From: Luminiphilus sp051201685
Lineage (GTDB): Bacteria > Pseudomonadota > Gammaproteobacteria > Pseudomonadales > Halieaceae
Reading direction: 5' to 3'
NCBI RefSeq assembly: GCF_051201685.1
Contig: NZ_CP179213.1
Location: forward strand, 1,426,001-1,490,000
DNA length: 64,000 nucleotides
Part shown: positions 62,010-64,000 of the stretch, piece by piece
Layout: each line of letters opens with the position of its first letter
How positions within the stretch are numbered: the stretch's first letter is position 1
Notes under the pieces: generated by a model
What the model was told of the DNA's origin: nothing
Seen by the model: the letters and a program-made list of their open reading frames with translations, nothing else
Database searches by the model: none
Program-made: the position numbers and the translations under genes

Positions 62010-62476
62010 TGAAATATCTCCAACGGTGAAAGGGGCCCAAAGAACGCGGGGAATTTCCGGCTGCTTTTTAAAAGCAGTCAGCGGCCCTATGCCTACGAGC
62101 TATTACTGCCAAGAGATCATACTGGGATGGGGTTCCATAACCCAGTAGGGTTGAGTGCACCGAGTCATTGTGTGACTAGCGCGTCCAACAACGTTCTGGC
62201 GTCGGCGGTGTTTTCAAGGCCTGGTAGAGGATTAATCTTTATGTTTTGCGGTGGCGTTGGGCGGGATAAACGGCTGATCGATTGCTACAGCAGCGCCTTA
62301 ATGGGCTCAGGACTTTGATGTTCCAAAGCTAAATAGCGCTACTACCTATTCAAAGCTGATCTGCGGGGAGCGCATTTAAGGGCCGGGTGTTTGCAACCCT
62401 GTCGACGTTAAGGGGTGTCGAGGGCAGGTTTATAAAAAGCGCAATGTTGGCGCTAGGGCTCGTGGCTGCCTTAGGT
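62010..62476. other. 467-base gap between ppc and ridA
   Basis: It contains the palindrome above and presumably the ridA promoter. A plus-strand ORF (62387-62572) runs into the ppc gene; see rejected items. No terminator for ppc is obvious. Confidence 0.4.
62059..62079. promoter_or_regulatory. Palindrome upstream of ridA, possible operator
   Basis: CTGCTTTT-T-AAAAGCAG (62061-62077) is a perfect 17-base dyad 52 bases upstream of the ridA start. It could be a regulator site or a hairpin; it has no T run suited to either strand beyond the stem. Confidence 0.3.
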
Positions 62477-64000
62477 TTATCCAGTGTTTCGCATGCCTGC
62501 AGCAACCCCGGCGATAGTGACCATAAGGGCTCGCTCGGTGGCTTTATCAGGATTCCCTCGCTGTCTGCGTAATAGCTCAGCCTGCAGCAAGTTAAGTGGG
62601 GCGGTGTAAATATCTCTAAGGTCGATTGACTCGCGTCCCCAGGTGTCGTGCTCTAACTCTGTTTCTGTCTCTAAAATTCCGAGAAGTACGCTGCGGTCGT
62701 CACTGAGCTGTTGCCGCAGTGCCGCCCCTAAGTTTGCGAGTTCCGAGGTTACGAGCAAACGGTCATAGAGCTCTGCAATGGTAAGGTCTGATTTAGCGAA
62801 AACCATTTCTAGCATGGATAGCCTAGCGCCAAAAAAGGGCCACTTTTGAGCCATAGTTTTTAGTGTAGCCTCGTGTCCACCGGCGGCAGCTTTCGCAAGC
62901 GCCGAGCCTGCACCCAACCAAGCTGGAAGCATCAGACGATTCTGAGACCAGGCAAATATCCAAGGTATGGCACGTAAGCTACTAATGCCCCCATCAGATC
63001 GACGGCGGGTTGGACGTGAGCCTAGGGGCAAACTGGCAAGTTCCTGCTCGGGTGTGGCCTGTCGGAAATAGGGCACAAAGCTGGGTTCGTCTCTCACCCA
63101 TCGGCGATAATCCTCACAAGAATCTGTGGCTAACTGATTCATGAGCAATCGCCATTCCTTGGCAGGTTCCGGGGGTGGGGTTAGGTTTGCCTGTAAAATC
63201 GCACTGGCGTAGCGGCCTAACGTATTTACAGCCAGAGGCGTGAGGCCCAGCTTGGTTCGGATCATCTCTCCTTGCTCGGTCACTCGAAGCCCATTTTCAA
63301 GTGATCCCGGGGGCTGTGACAACAGAGCATCATGCGCGGGAGCGCCGCCGCGACCTATGCTTCCGCCACGCCCATGGAACAGCTGCAATTTAACATCGGC
63401 GTCCTTGCAAACCTTTAGCAATGCTTCCTGGGCGCTGTACTGCGCCCAGCCTGCGGCCAACATACCCGCATCTTTGGCGCTGTCGGAGTAGCCAATCATC
63501 ACCATAATTTGGTGATCGCAGCGGGCGCAGTAAGCAGCATCGGATAACAATTCTTCGATGACTCGAGGGGCACTTTCAAGATCATCAAGGGTTTCGAAGA
63601 GGGGGGCTACCAACATTTCAGTACCGCAGCCTGTGGCTTTGAGTAGCAGCTGCACAGCCAGTACGTCAGACGCCTCAGCGGCCATAGAAATAACATAACT
63701 CCCCAAAGCAGATTGCGGCGTTTCGGCGATAACAAAAAAGGTGTCGATCACCTCCTGAGTCTCTGGTGTCGGGTTCCAGTCTCGGGGCAAAAGTGGTCGT
63801 GGATTGTGAAGCTCGGCACGCAGCCACTCGCAACGCTGGTGTTCACTCCAATCCTGATAGTTACCGACTGCTAAAGCCTCGGTGAGCTCGGAAATAGCTT
63901 GGGTATGCCGCGCACTTTCTTGGCGAATGTCGAGTTGAATGAGGTAGGGGCCAAAGCAATGGGCTCGGCGTAATGTATCTAGGAGGCAGCCACGGGCGAG
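62477..64000 (-). CDS. ppc: Phosphoenolpyruvate carboxylase, C-terminal part
   Basis: The last 507 residues of a gene that continues past the window edge; the frame is open to base 64000. It makes oxaloacetate from PEP and bicarbonate to refill the TCA cycle. Diagnostic blocks are MIGYSDSAKDAGMLAA, LFHGRGGSIGRGG (the PEP-binding glycine loop), EQGEMIRTKLG, and the invariant C-terminal ending AAGMRNTG. Upstream of the first in-frame TTG the translation continues as PEPC-like sequence (CFGPYLIQLDIRQESARHTQ), proving the gene is cut by the window edge rather than short. Confidence 0.95.
   Translation of the reverse strand, partial: LARGCLLDTLRRAHCFGPYLIQLDIRQESARHTQAISELTEALAVGNYQDWSEHQRCEWLRAELHNPRPLLPRDWNPTPETQEVIDTFFVIAETPQSALGSYVISMAAEASDVLAVQLLLKATGCGTEMLVAPLFETLDDLESAPRVIEELLSDAAYCARCDHQIMVMIGYSDSAKDAGMLAAGWAQYSAQEALLKVCKDADVKLQLFHGRGGSIGRGGAPAHDALLSQPPGSLENGLRVTEQGEMIRTKLGLTPLAVNTLGRYASAILQANLTPPPEPAKEWRLLMNQLATDSCEDYRRWVRDEPSFVPYFRQATPEQELASLPLGSRPTRRRSDGGISSLRAIPWIFAWSQNRLMLPAWLGAGSALAKAAAGGHEATLKTMAQKWPFFGARLSMLEMVFAKSDLTIAELYDRLLVTSELANLGAALRQQLSDDRSVLLGILETETELEHDTWGRESIDLRDIYTAPLNLLQAELLRRQRGNPDKATERALMVTIAGVAAGMRNTG

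Noticed and set aside
62387..62572. Plus-strand ORF of 61 residues with a signal-peptide-like stretch (MLALGLVAALGLSSVSHACS)
   Set aside because: It runs about 95 bases antisense into the conserved C-terminus of ppc, starts with GTG and has no ribosome site. The hydrophobic look may be chance.

Overview
The window looks like chromosomal DNA of an aerobic, free-living, probably marine gammaproteobacterium. The psp operon with a divergent sigma-54 activator, the RhlE, PPK1 and PEP-carboxylase types, and the mix of methylamine, ergothioneine and PQQ genes would suit the Halieaceae (OM60/NOR5) or a close relative. That placement is inference; no rRNA or other marker gene is present. Coding density is high and genes on one strand often overlap by 1-11 bases. 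There is no IS element, integrase, prophage or CRISPR array.

Region by region: (1) 1-6.5 kb: the end of a TPR protein, a DoxX membrane protein, a class III aminotransferase behind a structured leader, the ergothioneine pair egtB-egtD, and gabD. (2) 6.8-9.8 kb: a phage-shock (envelope stress) locus. pspF is divergent from a sigma-54 promoter that drives a new small membrane ORF followed by pspA, pspB and pspC, closed by a terminator. (3) 9.9-16 kb: an alpha/beta hydrolase, a tandem Usp protein, ppk1 with a DUF808 membrane protein, a DUF429 protein and a small ORF with a strong UUCG terminator. (4) 16-23.4 kb: a PLP decarboxylase coupled to a WYL regulator, a Bcr/CflA-type exporter, a YghU-like GST, an esterase, and a VOC/carboxymuconolactone-decarboxylase pair. 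(5) 23.6-30.8 kb: tRNA-Arg(TCG) with its promoter, an SPFH/NfeD pair, a PqiA-like pair, a ferritin-like hydrolase with a membrane partner, an M20 amidohydrolase and a small membrane protein.

(6) 31-40 kb: a methylated-amine block. A non-pyrrolysine MttB homologue converges on two tandem FAD-oxidoreductase/GcvT fusions of the dimethylglycine/sarcosine dehydrogenase type, followed by DUF1214 and TauD-type genes. (7) 40-51.3 kb: rhlE, then the most unusual part of the window. A four-gene minus-strand operon holds a fused membrane/spermidine-synthase-like protein, a stand-alone membrane domain, a SpeD homologue and a second membrane/aminopropyltransferase fusion. The last two have replacements at residues normally needed for catalysis. 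Divergent from it is an LtaS-like sulfatase-fold enzyme carrying an apparent ILEI/FAM3-like domain, followed by a sulfotransferase. (8) 51.4-64 kb: an ArsC-like reductase, metY with a hydrolase, an unknown secreted protein, a small basic protein, a PQQ/cytochrome c lipoprotein dehydrogenase with a hydrolase, an M20 peptidase, DUF427, RidA and the 3' part of ppc.

The best candidates for undescribed biology are the polyamine-like membrane operon with its altered active sites and its divergent surface-modification pair, the extra membrane protein at the head of the psp operon, and the aerobic MttB/dehydrogenase block that lacks a corrinoid protein nearby. All function calls come from reading motifs and gene context; no database search was run.
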